NCBI GenBank assembly: GCA_964578905.1
Contig: CAZOER010000013.1
Location: forward strand, 1-22,679
Source of the DNA: CAZVBV01 sp964578905
Lineage (GTDB): Bacteria > Patescibacteriota > Gracilibacteria > UBA4473
Direction: 5' to 3'
DNA length: 22,679 bases
Under the pieces are notes generated by a model. That model was given only the letters and a program-made list of their open reading frames with translations, was not told the DNA's origin and made no database searches. Both the position numbers and the translations under genes were made by a program. Positions 7,392 through 15,950 of this stretch are shown here, piece after piece (positions within the stretch are counted from its first letter, which is position 1; each line of letters begins with the position of its first letter).

Positions 7392-7395
7392 AAAG

Positions 7396-7686
7396 ATGAC
7401 TGAACAGACATTTCAGAAGACAGTATTAAATTCTCTTCAAAAACAAGAAGGATTTAATAAGACAGTATTAAATTCTCTCCGAGAATTAAAAGACAGAGTG
7501 ACAACACTAGAAGTTTTTACAGAAAACCAGTTTACAGAGCAAAAAGAATTTAATGAAAAACTATTTGTTATTGTAGAAAATGAAATCGTGGATCGATTAA
7601 AAACAGAGTCAGATTATTTTAAGGGGTATGCAGATGGGAAAATTCATACTCATGAAGTAAAATTTCGGCATGAAGCGGTAGCGTAA
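7396..7686 (+). CDS. Small hypothetical coiled-coil protein
   Basis: The 96-aa product has no recognisable family. It is Glu/Lys/Phe-rich and helical almost throughout, with a short internal duplication near the N-terminus (FQKTVLNSL, then FNKTVLNSL, 15 residues apart) and a heptad-like middle (LRELKDRVTTLEVFTENQF). It carries no signal peptide and no Cys. The start is supported by the Shine-Dalgarno site just upstream. Only 29 nt separate its stop from the hisS start and no promoter is evident between them, so the two are probably co-transcribed. No convincing promoter was found in 7333-7383, although a TATAAA lies at 7346-7351. Confidence 0.7.
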   Translation: MTEQTFQKTVLNSLQKQEGFNKTVLNSLRELKDRVTTLEVFTENQFTEQKEFNEKLFVIVENEIVDRLKTESDYFKGYADGKIHTHEVKFRHEAVA

Positions 7687-7715
7687 ACATACACTCTTGG
7701 TTACAATTGTTCGTG

Positions 7716-9065
7716 ATGGCAAAATTCAATGTATCGACACCAAGTGGATTTCCGGAATTTACTCCTACACAAGAGCGAGAAAGACAACGCTGGATCGGAG
7801 TTATTAAATCAGTTTTTGAGAAACATGGATTTCCTCAAATCGATACGCCACTCGTCGAACGAGCGGAGAATTTTACTGCCAAAGGAGGGAACCCAAAAGA
7901 GATTTATGTGCTCGACCGATTGCTCCGAGAAGACGCTATTGATCAGGACAAAGATCAGCGGGCAATTCGATTCGATCACACGGTGCCGTTGGCGCTGTAT
8001 GTGGCACGACATTTTAACGATCTCACATTTCCGTTTCGTCGCTCTGCGATTGGTCCGGTGATGCGTGGAGAACGAGCGCAAAAAGGACGATTCCGACAGT
8101 TCGATCAGTGCGATATTGATGTGATCGGAAATGGAAATTTATCGCTCCGAAATGATGCCCAAATGGTGGCGATTATTGTCGAACTTTTTGAAGAACTCAT
8201 GCCGAAACAAAAATTTATTGTGAGAATAAATAATCGAAAGATTTTAACGGGATGGGGAGAATTTTTAGGAGTCGATGAAAAAAAATGGTTAGAGCTTTTT
8301 GATCAAAAAGAGAAAGTCTCTCCAGAGAAATTTGATAAAATGCTGAAGGAGCTAACTCCAGACAAAGAAAAAGTATTAAAACAGTTAGAATTTGCCGAAT
8401 ATTTGACGGATATTTCAGAGATGTGGCTACAGGGAGATTGGAAAGGGTATTTTGACGGACTTAAAAAATTCGGAGCTTTAAATTCTTCCTGTGCACAAGG
8501 AGTTGAGGAACTTGAGAGTGTTTGTGATTATTTGATTAATGGGATGAAAATTGACATGAATAAGTTTCGTCCAGATATTTCTATAGCTCGCGGATTGGAT
8601 TACTACACCGGAACGGTTTATGAAACAGCACTTGTTGATTATCCGAAAGTGGGAACTATCTGTGCGGGAGGACGATACGATGATCTCGCGAAAGTGTTCA
8701 CCAATAAAGATCTGCCAGGGGTGGGGATCTCAATTGGACTGACGCGGCTTCTGTGGCAGTTATTTGACGCGGAGATTATCAAACCAACCCAAGCTTCATC
8801 CTGCGACGTGATTGTGCTTACACGAGGCGAGGAGTTCATGAAAGACGCTTTGGAAATTGGAGCCTTGCTTCGAGAATCTGGAATAAAAGCAGAGAATTAT
8901 TTGGAAAATAAAAAGACGGATAAACAGATCGATCACGCACGCAAAAAAGGAGTGCCGATTGGAGTGATTGTCGGAAAAGATATTATGGTGGAGAATTTTG
9001 AAAGAAAAGAACAGAAGGAAGCGTCTAAAAAGAGTGTTGTACAAGCAATTAAATCGATTTCATAA
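7716..9065 (+). CDS. hisS: Histidyl-tRNA synthetase
   Basis: HisRS charges tRNA-His with histidine in the cytoplasm. The 449-aa product has the class II core in order: motif 1 region (about 38-50, FPQIDTPLVE), motif 2 (about 107-136, with the ATP-contacting Arg in VMRGERAQKGRFRQFDQ), the HisRS-specific HisA motif RGLDYYTGTVYE (292-303), HisB AGGRYDDL (317-324) and motif 3 GVGISIGLTRLL (335-346). The C-terminal domain (about 363-449) is the anticodon-binding fold. The TTG at 7707 and GTG at 7713 also lie in frame, but the ATG at 7716 gives MAKFNVSTPSGFPEF, the expected beginning. It lies downstream of the 96-aa gene and is followed immediately by a palindromic repeat. Confidence 0.96.
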   Translation: MAKFNVSTPSGFPEFTPTQERERQRWIGVIKSVFEKHGFPQIDTPLVERAENFTAKGGNPKEIYVLDRLLREDAIDQDKDQRAIRFDHTVPLALYVARHFNDLTFPFRRSAIGPVMRGERAQKGRFRQFDQCDIDVIGNGNLSLRNDAQMVAIIVELFEELMPKQKFIVRINNRKILTGWGEFLGVDEKKWLELFDQKEKVSPEKFDKMLKELTPDKEKVLKQLEFAEYLTDISEMWLQGDWKGYFDGLKKFGALNSSCAQGVEELESVCDYLINGMKIDMNKFRPDISIARGLDYYTGTVYETALVDYPKVGTICAGGRYDDLAKVFTNKDLPGVGISIGLTRLLWQLFDAEIIKPTQASSCDVIVLTRGEEFMKDALEIGALLRESGIKAENYLENKKTDKQIDHARKKGVPIGVIVGKDIMVENFERKEQKEASKKSVVQAIKSIS

Positions 9066-9099
9066 GATCCCGGATATCCCTTCGGGATTCTGGGATGAC
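9065..9099 (-). repeat. Dispersed palindromic repeat (copy 1)
   Basis: On the minus strand this begins GTCATCCC and ends GGGATCT, with an inner ATCCC/GGGAT stem. It has the same overall plan as the copies at 18613, 18951 and 19045 (GTCATTCC...GGAATCT). It touches the last base of the hisS stop codon and can fold into a hairpin, so it may also act as the hisS terminator. Confidence 0.6.
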
Positions 9100-9161
9100 A
9101 GAAGTAAAAATGGAGGTTTGACATTTGGGTTTTGTCGCCTAATTTGCGCATGCTCTGACGC

Positions 9162-9190
9162 TTGATTTTTCGCTCTAAAAGTGGTATAAT
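9162..9190 (+). promoter_or_regulatory. Strong promoter for the efflux operon
   Basis: TTGATT (9162-9167), a 17-nt spacer and a perfect TATAAT (9185-9190) preceded by TGG form an extended -10 promoter. Transcription should start near 9197, about 18 nt ahead of the ATG, leaving no room for a usual Shine-Dalgarno site. Confidence 0.85.
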
Positions 9191-9214
9191 CGCGAGAAGG
9201 ATAAAAAAATATCA

Positions 9215-10894
9215 ATGCAGAAAAAATATAAACGGCTTCTGAAACGGTACAAGAAACAGTACAAAAAACATCTTACCTGGAAAAACGGGAAGATTGGGAT
9301 AGCCGGTCTGGTGTTTCTGATACTCATCATGCACTCGACTTCAAACAAGGTAGCAGAGGAAGAAATTCTTCCTGAAAAAACAATCAAAACAGTTGAGGTC
9401 ATTCCATTTTCTCAGTGGTCACCCGATAGCTCCAGAGAAGTACTCGCAACAGTGGCTTCGAGCGGAGAAGTGGATATTTTGGCAGAAGTGACGGGAACGA
9501 TTGCGAAAGCCTCTGTGAAGATCGGAGAAGAAGTGTCGAGAGGGCAACTCTTGGCGAGCTTCCAATTATCGAATGATGCAACACAGGTGGCGTACGACAA
9601 TGCAGTTCGAAGCTTAGAATCAACACAACTGGCAACTCAGAACACCGTGAGTTCCGCACAAATCTCATTGCAAACAGCACAACAGTCATTAGCACAAACC
9701 AGACTGGATGAAGCGCAGAACTACACGGAGGTCTTTGAACAACTCAAAACGAAAGCACGGAATTCTGAAACCACTGCATTCAATGTTCTTGATTGGGCGG
9801 ATCGGATTCTGAAAGCATCTCTTAAATTTCGATATGCGGATGATGTGGATCGTTCACAGATTGGTGGAAATGATTCCATCATGAAACAAGATACGAAAAA
9901 TATTGTGGAAGCACTTGTCTTTGCAAAAGAGAAACTTCCAACATTACCAACGTTTCAGGTGAAGGATACAGACTTCATTCGTTATGCACAGGCACGGCTC
10001 GATTTCCTTGAGGATATTCAGGGCGTGGTTCAAAGCCTCGATGATTTAATTCGACGAACGGCGTTGTCTCAAAACTTTTCTTCTACGAACAGAGCAACAT
10101 ATCAAACAGAAGCGGAAACATTTTCTGCAAGTATCAATGCGACAATCCTGACACTCAAAACACAAATCGAAGCGGCGCGATCTGAGAACCAACGAAACAG
10201 ACTTTCTATTCTTACCAAAGAAAATGCGGTTCGAAATGCGCAGGCAGCTCTGGAGCTCGCACAAGCACAAGCGGACTCTTCAATCTCAAGCGCCCAAAGT
10301 TCACTCTCTCTCGCTCGGGCATCGCAATCGGATTTGCAGATACGAGCGCCATTTGCGGGAACGATTGCAAACAAGACCGTGACATCGTACGACCGTGTGA
10401 CGGCAGGAGAAGCACTCTTCACTATCGTTTCAGGAGATGTTGTTCCGAAGCTCAAAGCGTCAGTGACGCGTGATGAACTCAAACGAATGCAGTCAGCACC
10501 AGAAAAGATTTCAGCGATTCTTCCAAATGGAGAAAGAAAGACACTAGAAAATTTCTTAGTTGCCGGAAAGATGAATGCGCTAACTCAGAAAATTAATGTT
10601 GAGTTCCCATTGGAATCTATGGAAGAAGACATCTTGGTAGGAAGTTATGTGAAACTATTGCTTCCTGTGAAAAACGGAATTCCAAATCTCTTGCCCATCT
10701 CAGCGGTGAGTTTTGAGCCAGGAGGAGCGGAGGTCATCGTCATCAGTGAGGACGGTGTCGCTCATCGAAAACAAATTCAAACGGGAAAAATTATCTCAGA
10801 CAGCATCGAGATTGCTGGAGGAATTGAAGAAGGGGAATTGGTAGTCAGGTTCAGAAACCGAGTAACAGCCGGTGAAGAAGTACACACAAAATAA
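9215..10894 (+). CDS. Membrane-fusion (HlyD/AcrA-type) efflux adaptor
   Basis: This periplasmic/extracytoplasmic adaptor works with the RND pump encoded immediately downstream. The 559-aa protein has a very basic N-terminus (residues 1-27), a single membrane anchor (about 27-42, IGIAGLVFLILIM), the first biotinyl-lipoyl half (about 82-118, GEVDILAEVTGTIAKASVKIGEEVSRGQ split around the hairpin), a long helical hairpin (about 122-372) rich in Ala/Gln/Ser, the second lipoyl half (about 373-406, RAPFAGTIANKTV), then the beta-barrel and membrane-proximal domains. The hairpin is about 250 residues and contains a non-coiled stretch (about 185-285), longer than in AcrA. The stop overlaps the RND start by one base (TAATG). 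Confidence 0.9.
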   Translation: MQKKYKRLLKRYKKQYKKHLTWKNGKIGIAGLVFLILIMHSTSNKVAEEEILPEKTIKTVEVIPFSQWSPDSSREVLATVASSGEVDILAEVTGTIAKASVKIGEEVSRGQLLASFQLSNDATQVAYDNAVRSLESTQLATQNTVSSAQISLQTAQQSLAQTRLDEAQNYTEVFEQLKTKARNSETTAFNVLDWADRILKASLKFRYADDVDRSQIGGNDSIMKQDTKNIVEALVFAKEKLPTLPTFQVKDTDFIRYAQARLDFLEDIQGVVQSLDDLIRRTALSQNFSSTNRATYQTEAETFSASINATILTLKTQIEAARSENQRNRLSILTKENAVRNAQAALELAQAQADSSISSAQSSLSLARASQSDLQIRAPFAGTIANKTVTSYDRVTAGEALFTIVSGDVVPKLKASVTRDELKRMQSAPEKISAILPNGERKTLENFLVAGKMNALTQKINVEFPLESMEEDILVGSYVKLLLPVKNGIPNLLPISAVSFEPGGAEVIVISEDGVAHRKQIQTGKIISDSIEIAGGIEEGELVVRFRNRVTAGEEVHTK

Positions 10895-13800
10895 TGCAGG
10901 AAACACTTTCTCGATTTTGGACATACATGTTAGACCGATTCAGGGTCGTCATTCTCATGTTGCTCTTTATTGTTATTATGGGGATGGTTTCCTTTGTTAC
11001 CATTCCACGAGAAACAGAACCGACGATTAATATCCCAGCAGCGACGGTAACTACCATATGGCCAGGGGCGAGTCCGGGGGACGTGGAGAAACTCATTACT
11101 CAAAAAATAGAACGAGAGGTGAAGAACTTGGATAATTTAGAGAAATTTACATCGTTCTCGAGATCTGGGGTTTCCATCCTAATGGTGGAGTTTGATATCG
11201 ATAGTGATAACAACATAAACCTTCAGAAGCTTCGAGAAGAGATTGATAATGCGAAGCGGGATCTGCCCGATACCATTCTCGATGATCCGGAGGTGACAGA
11301 AATTTCTATCTCGGACGTGCCCATTATAACGCTCATGCTGTCAGGAGATTTTGCATGGTCAGAGCTGAAGCAATTTTCTGACATCTTAGAGGAAGAATTT
11401 GAAACGCTTTCAAAAGTGAAACGGGTAAAGGTAAAAGGAGCACCGGAAGATGAGGTGCATATTGTACTCGATCCAGTGAAACTGGAAGCACAGGGAATTA
11501 GTGTGACAGAAGTTCTAAGTGCTATCCGTGCAGCCCATAGAGATATGCCATTAGGATCGGTAACGGTCGATGGGCAACTTATCGAAGTAACGGTGAGAGC
11601 GGAAATGGAAACCGCGAGTGAGTTTGCCGATGTGCCGGTGAAGCTTTCTGGAGATACGATTATTAAGATTTCAGACTTAGGAGTGGTGCGTCGCGAATTT
11701 GAAAAATTCGAAGTCGAGACCTACTTCTCAACAGAAAACAAAGAACAACCAGCCGTTCAAATTGAAGTGATTAAATCTGCCGAAGACGGAAACGTTCTCA
11801 AAATGGTCGGGAATGTTCTTTCTCGTGTAGAAGAATTAAAAGTACGGGGAACCTTGCCCCAACATCTTGAAGCAACGGTAACCTACAACAGAGCCGATGA
11901 GATTAAAGAAAGTCTCGATACGCTCACACGAAGTGGAACACAAACATTGATTTTGATTGCCCTCGTGATGCTCGTCTTCGTAGGATGGAGAGAGAGTCTC
12001 TTGGCCGCGGTTGCGATTCCGCTTTCGATGTTGATTGCCGTGATGGTGCTCAATTTTACGGGACGAAGTTTTAATGGAATCTCTTTGTTTTCTCTCGTGC
12101 TCGGAGTCGGGTTGCTGGTGGATAACGCCATTGTTGTGGTGGAAGGCATGAGTGAATCGATTCATCAGAAACATATGAAACCGAGAGCCGCAGCAGTAGA
12201 AACACTGCGCGTATTCCGATGGCCACTTATCGCTGGAACACTGACGACCGTGTTTGCGTTCTTGCCAATGCTCTTCTTTATTTCAGGAGTGAGTGGAGAC
12301 TATATTGCAGTGATTCCGATTACGGTAACAACCGTTCTTATCGGCGCATTGGTGGTATCATTATTGATTCTTCCTTCTGTGGCACGGCAATTCTTCCTCA
12401 TTATTCCTCCAAAGAAAAGACGAGAGAATACGGGACTCAAAAAAGTGCAGGATTGGTATGAACGAACGATGAAAAAGATTCTCGCAAAACGATCACGTAT
12501 GATCGCAGTACTCGGAATTTCTTTTGCCGTCTTTGCGTTTTCATTCTCACTCGTCGCGACCAATCGCGTGCCCGTGGAAGTGTTCCCATCGTCTGACTTC
12601 ACGTTCTTTAATGCGAATTTTGAATATCCAGAAGGGACGGATCTCGGAGATACAAGAGAACTCGTAGAACCTGTGGCAGAACAATTGAGAGTGTTCTTTG
12701 AACCACGAGAAAATGGAGAAGTCTGGCTCAAGAACTTTGTGTTCACCGTGGGATCAAAACAAGAATTTCAACAAGGAGAAGGGTCGACAGGGACACCACA
12801 AGAAAACATTCTTGGACTGACGATAAACCTGACAGAGAAGATTGATCGTGAAACCAAATCTTATGACATTATGCCGATTATTCAAAAGAGTATTGAATCG
12901 GTTGTGCCATCACATGTGGAGGCAGAATTTACAGAAATAAAAGGAGGTCCGCCAACAGGAGCCGCCGTTGAAGTGCGGATCATGGGGGACGACATGGAGC
13001 ACATTGTCGAACTCTCAGAACAACTGGAAGTACTCGTTGAAGAACTTCCGGGAACGGTGAATCCACGGACAACAGCCGCGGATCGAGTTACACAAATGGT
13101 GTGGAATTTTGATCGGACGGTTCTTGCTAAATTTGGACTCACGCCACAACAAGTTATGGAAACACTCCGTTCTGGAGTGCACGGAGTGACGGCGGTAAAA
13201 CTGACAGAAGGGGATGAAGAAATTGATGTAGACGTTCGACTCGATTGGAAAGGAACGGGTGAATGGGATGACCCAGAAAGCTTGGATATTCTCAATCGGA
13301 TTCCAGTGCGGACCGCGTCTGGAAGTTTCGTGACTTTGTCTCAAATTGCGACGCCAACGTTGTCATCAGAACTTTCACAACTGAAACACTACGATGGGAA
13401 ACGAATTGTGTCAGTGTTGGCAGATATGGAAAAAGGAACTCCTGTTTCTACCATCCAAAAGGATCTCGACAGGGCGATTAGCAAATTAGAACTCCTTCCA
13501 GGAGAAATGGTTGAGTTCGGAGGAGACAGTGAAGAGGGAGGGCGTCTGATGCGAGAGTCCGCGACCGCTATGGCATTTGCCTTGGTACTTATCCTTGTCG
13601 TCCTTGTGGCGCAATACAACTCGTTCTATCAAGCATTGGTAACATTGATATTGATTCCACTCTCACTCACAGGAGTGTTTATTGGATTCTGGCTCACAGG
13701 ATTTCCAATTTCATTTCCAACCATGATCGGGATTGTGGCGCTGGCGGGAATTATCGTGAACGATGCCATTGTGCTGATCGATCATATTAATATACATGCA

Positions 13801-14031
13801 AAGGAAACAAAAAGTTGGATCAAGGCGTACATTGAGGCGGGAAAGAAACGACTCCAACCAATCTTTCTGACATCAATTACGACTGTAGTGGGAATGTTGC
13901 CATTGTCATTGTCAGATGAAATCTGGGGAGGACTTGGTTTTGCGATTGTGTACGGAATGGTGCTTTCTACGGTGCTGACATTGATTCTCATCCCATGTTT
14001 CTTGGGAGTGGTGAAGAAGAAGATCGTGTAA
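10894..14031 (+). CDS. RND-family efflux transporter (AcrB/HAE-like)
   Basis: This is a proton- or ion-driven export pump of the inner membrane. The 1045-aa length, transmembrane helix near the N-terminus (about 18-36), two large extracytoplasmic loops and two six-helix halves fit the family. The first loop carries the conserved WPGASPGDVEKLITQ. TM4 reads GVGLLVDNAIVVVEG, keeping the first of the two AcrB aspartates (Asp410, matching D407) but with Asn411 in place of D408. TM10 reads GIIVNDAIVLIDHIN, with Asn956 where AcrB has Lys940. Similar Asn-containing variants are known in HAE-type pumps, so it is probably functional. Substrate is unknown. It is co-transcribed with the adaptor. No outer-membrane TolC-type gene is in the window. 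Confidence 0.94.
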   Translation: MQETLSRFWTYMLDRFRVVILMLLFIVIMGMVSFVTIPRETEPTINIPAATVTTIWPGASPGDVEKLITQKIEREVKNLDNLEKFTSFSRSGVSILMVEFDIDSDNNINLQKLREEIDNAKRDLPDTILDDPEVTEISISDVPIITLMLSGDFAWSELKQFSDILEEEFETLSKVKRVKVKGAPEDEVHIVLDPVKLEAQGISVTEVLSAIRAAHRDMPLGSVTVDGQLIEVTVRAEMETASEFADVPVKLSGDTIIKISDLGVVRREFEKFEVETYFSTENKEQPAVQIEVIKSAEDGNVLKMVGNVLSRVEELKVRGTLPQHLEATVTYNRADEIKESLDTLTRSGTQTLILIALVMLVFVGWRESLLAAVAIPLSMLIAVMVLNFTGRSFNGISLFSLVLGVGLLVDNAIVVVEGMSESIHQKHMKPRAAAVETLRVFRWPLIAGTLTTVFAFLPMLFFISGVSGDYIAVIPITVTTVLIGALVVSLLILPSVARQFFLIIPPKKRRENTGLKKVQDWYERTMKKILAKRSRMIAVLGISFAVFAFSFSLVATNRVPVEVFPSSDFTFFNANFEYPEGTDLGDTRELVEPVAEQLRVFFEPRENGEVWLKNFVFTVGSKQEFQQGEGSTGTPQENILGLTINLTEKIDRETKSYDIMPIIQKSIESVVPSHVEAEFTEIKGGPPTGAAVEVRIMGDDMEHIVELSEQLEVLVEELPGTVNPRTTAADRVTQMVWNFDRTVLAKFGLTPQQVMETLRSGVHGVTAVKLTEGDEEIDVDVRLDWKGTGEWDDPESLDILNRIPVRTASGSFVTLSQIATPTLSSELSQLKHYDGKRIVSVLADMEKGTPVSTIQKDLDRAISKLELLPGEMVEFGGDSEEGGRLMRESATAMAFALVLILVVLVAQYNSFYQALVTLILIPLSLTGVFIGFWLTGFPISFPTMIGIVALAGIIVNDAIVLIDHINIHAKETKSWIKAYIEAGKKRLQPIFLTSITTVVGMLPLSLSDEIWGGLGFAIVYGMVLSTVLTLILIPCFLGVVKKKIV

Positions 14032-14034
14032 ACT

Positions 14035-14079
14035 GAACCCGGGTTCTCGCGAAGTGCTATTTTTAACGAACCCGGGTTT
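14035..14079 (+). terminator. Paired GAACCCGGGTTC palindromes after the efflux operon
   Basis: A perfect 12-bp palindrome (14035-14046) and a copy with one change (14068-14079) lie 21 nt apart, just after the RND stop. Because each is self-complementary, they can pair with one another or fold singly. A terminator role is plausible, but no T tract follows directly; a protein-binding site is an alternative. Confidence 0.45.
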
Positions 14080-14121
14080 AGGAAAAAGATGGAAAAAGTT
14101 TTTTTGCCTTTTGATAAAACG

Positions 14122-14130
14122 TGCTAAAAT
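14122..14130 (+). promoter_or_regulatory. Extended -10 promoter of the Cys-rich protein operon
   Basis: TGC plus TAAAAT (14125-14130) sits 27 nt before the ATG at 14158, giving a predicted leader of about 21 nt without a Shine-Dalgarno site. No good -35 is present; an AT-rich run with a T tract (14098-14105) precedes it, as before the paralog at 21286. Confidence 0.55.
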
Positions 14131-14157
14131 TTTGTAAAATCAATACAAATATATCTC

Positions 14158-15948
14158 ATGAAAAAACTTTTTCACCGTGTTCCGCGTTCTCTCAGATGGG
14201 GAATCTTTTTGGGGATGGGGCTTTTAATTACCAGCGTGAGTTTCGCGATGATGGTTACTGTTGGGACAAAGGCAACAGGAGGTACTCTCACAGCAACGGA
14301 GTTTAATCAGATCACGCAGGTGTTATCGGGAGTTGAAAATGTAAATGAAGATATGGGAATTGGAACCACAGCCGTGGCAGGAATAAAACTTAGCGTGGGA
14401 GGAGTGATCCAGACAAGACCGATGAGTACTGTCGTCAATTGTGATAATGGATTCAAAGGGGCTATTTATTTTAACGAAACGAATAAACACTTCTATGTCT
14501 GCCTCGGAAATCCTGCCGGATGGGTACAGGTTGATAATGAAGTTAGTGGAGGCGGAGCTTGTACCGACACGTGTAGTGCACCGACATACTATGAATGCGG
14601 AACACAGACCGTGTGTGGAGCTGAGACCAATTGTGGAACCTGTGATGTAGGATCAACATGTAATGCTGCTGGACTATGTGAAATAGGTGATACTTGCGAT
14701 CCACCTCATAACACAGCTCAGTGTTCATTTGGAGATGTGTACTGGTATGACAGCTGTGGCGTTAAAAACGATCTCAAAGAAGATTGTGGCGGAGCGGGAT
14801 GTGAGAGTGGATATTGTGTTGGAGCCACATTTGATTGTTATGAAGAATGTTGGGCAGGAAATTTAAAGGAATCATATCCAACGTGTGAAGAGCTTGCATT
14901 CTCTCCAATAGAGCTAAGACTTATGTATGCACCAGACACGCCGTGTGATTACTACAGTTCACAAGGAGCTCCTGGGGAAGTAGGGGTCTGTGATGGAGAA
15001 GGGAATTGTGAAACAGGAAATGATTGTTTACCAGGAACTATGACACCTCCAGCGAGTAATTACTGTGAAGGGGAAGAATTTCTCCAAACAAATGATTGTA
15101 CAGGAGAAACGGATACGGCAATGGGAACGAGAGATTGTTCGGGATGTATGGATACCGATTGGGATCCTGATCCAAGCACCGTCTGTAGCGGAGAGACCTT
15201 CACGCAAATCAGTAACTGTGGAAACAGTCGGGACGCTATAGGAACACAAAACTGTTGTACAGATACCTGTGCCTCACTCGGATATGAATGTGGAACGCAG
15301 ACCGTCTGTGGAATCAGTGCTGTGTGTGGGAAATGTGCCACAGGAGAAACCTGTAGTGCTTCTGGAATATGTGAATCAAACGATCCCTGTCTTCCAGCGC
15401 ACAGTACGACGGGGTGTGATGGCTATGGAGAGGATGTTTACTGGTTTGATAATTGTGGAACACAAAATGATTTGAAACAAGATTGTGGTACCGGGAGCTG
15501 TGAAAACGGTGTCTGTACAGGAACGGCAACAACGGTCTGTGATCCTATTATTGATGGAGGCTGGTCAGCATGGGGAGCATGGTCTTGTGTTAGTGGAGAC
15601 ACACTCACATCAGATGCATTATGGGGACAACTCAAAACAACCCTTATTAGCCCTATTCCAGCACCCGATAGTACCAGTCGAACACGATCGCGAACGTGTA
15701 CCAATCCAGCACCATGTGATGGATCATATTGTGTAGGATCGAGTACGCAAACAGAAAATTGTCCTACTGGGTCGACCTGCTCGGACGGAGTTTGTTCAAC
15801 GATTAGCTGTCTTCCTGATAACACAACCTGTGGTAGTATAGAAGAATGTGGTACTTGTTGCTCAGGATTTCCTCTTACAGAAAAAAATTCGGATTGTTCT
15901 CACGGAGGAATCTGTGGTGGCTCTTGCCGTGTAAATCTCACTAACTAA
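14158..15948 (+). CDS. Secreted Cys-rich modular protein, paralog 1
   Basis: I recognise the architecture but not a named family. The 596-aa protein has a signal peptide (1-30, ending SFA), then a head shared with two paralogs: TATEFNQI (45-52), the phage-fibre-like MGIGTTAVAGIKLSVGG (66-82), and AIYFNETNKHFYVC...GWVQVDN (102-127). About 60 Cys follow in modules: CTDTC...CGTCDVGSTC (135-174), the DPPHNT...VYWYDSCGVKNDL module (180-220), a unique stretch (225-290), two TVCSGETFTQISNCG-type units (about 302-366), repeats of the first two modules (367-405, 409-453), a thrombospondin-type-1-like module starting DGGWSAWGAWSC (466-546) and a Cys-rich end. The Cys pattern implies a disulfide-bonded extracellular adhesin-like protein. 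It is the first gene of an operon; the next starts 2 nt after its stop. Confidence 0.85.
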   Translation: MKKLFHRVPRSLRWGIFLGMGLLITSVSFAMMVTVGTKATGGTLTATEFNQITQVLSGVENVNEDMGIGTTAVAGIKLSVGGVIQTRPMSTVVNCDNGFKGAIYFNETNKHFYVCLGNPAGWVQVDNEVSGGGACTDTCSAPTYYECGTQTVCGAETNCGTCDVGSTCNAAGLCEIGDTCDPPHNTAQCSFGDVYWYDSCGVKNDLKEDCGGAGCESGYCVGATFDCYEECWAGNLKESYPTCEELAFSPIELRLMYAPDTPCDYYSSQGAPGEVGVCDGEGNCETGNDCLPGTMTPPASNYCEGEEFLQTNDCTGETDTAMGTRDCSGCMDTDWDPDPSTVCSGETFTQISNCGNSRDAIGTQNCCTDTCASLGYECGTQTVCGISAVCGKCATGETCSASGICESNDPCLPAHSTTGCDGYGEDVYWFDNCGTQNDLKQDCGTGSCENGVCTGTATTVCDPIIDGGWSAWGAWSCVSGDTLTSDALWGQLKTTLISPIPAPDSTSRTRSRTCTNPAPCDGSYCVGSSTQTENCPTGSTCSDGVCSTISCLPDNTTCGSIEECGTCCSGFPLTEKNSDCSHGGICGGSCRVNLTN

Positions 15949-15950
15949 AC

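Noticed and set aside
12300..12746. A 148-codon minus-strand frame inside the RND gene
   Set aside because: No family features; the RND protein is continuous across it.
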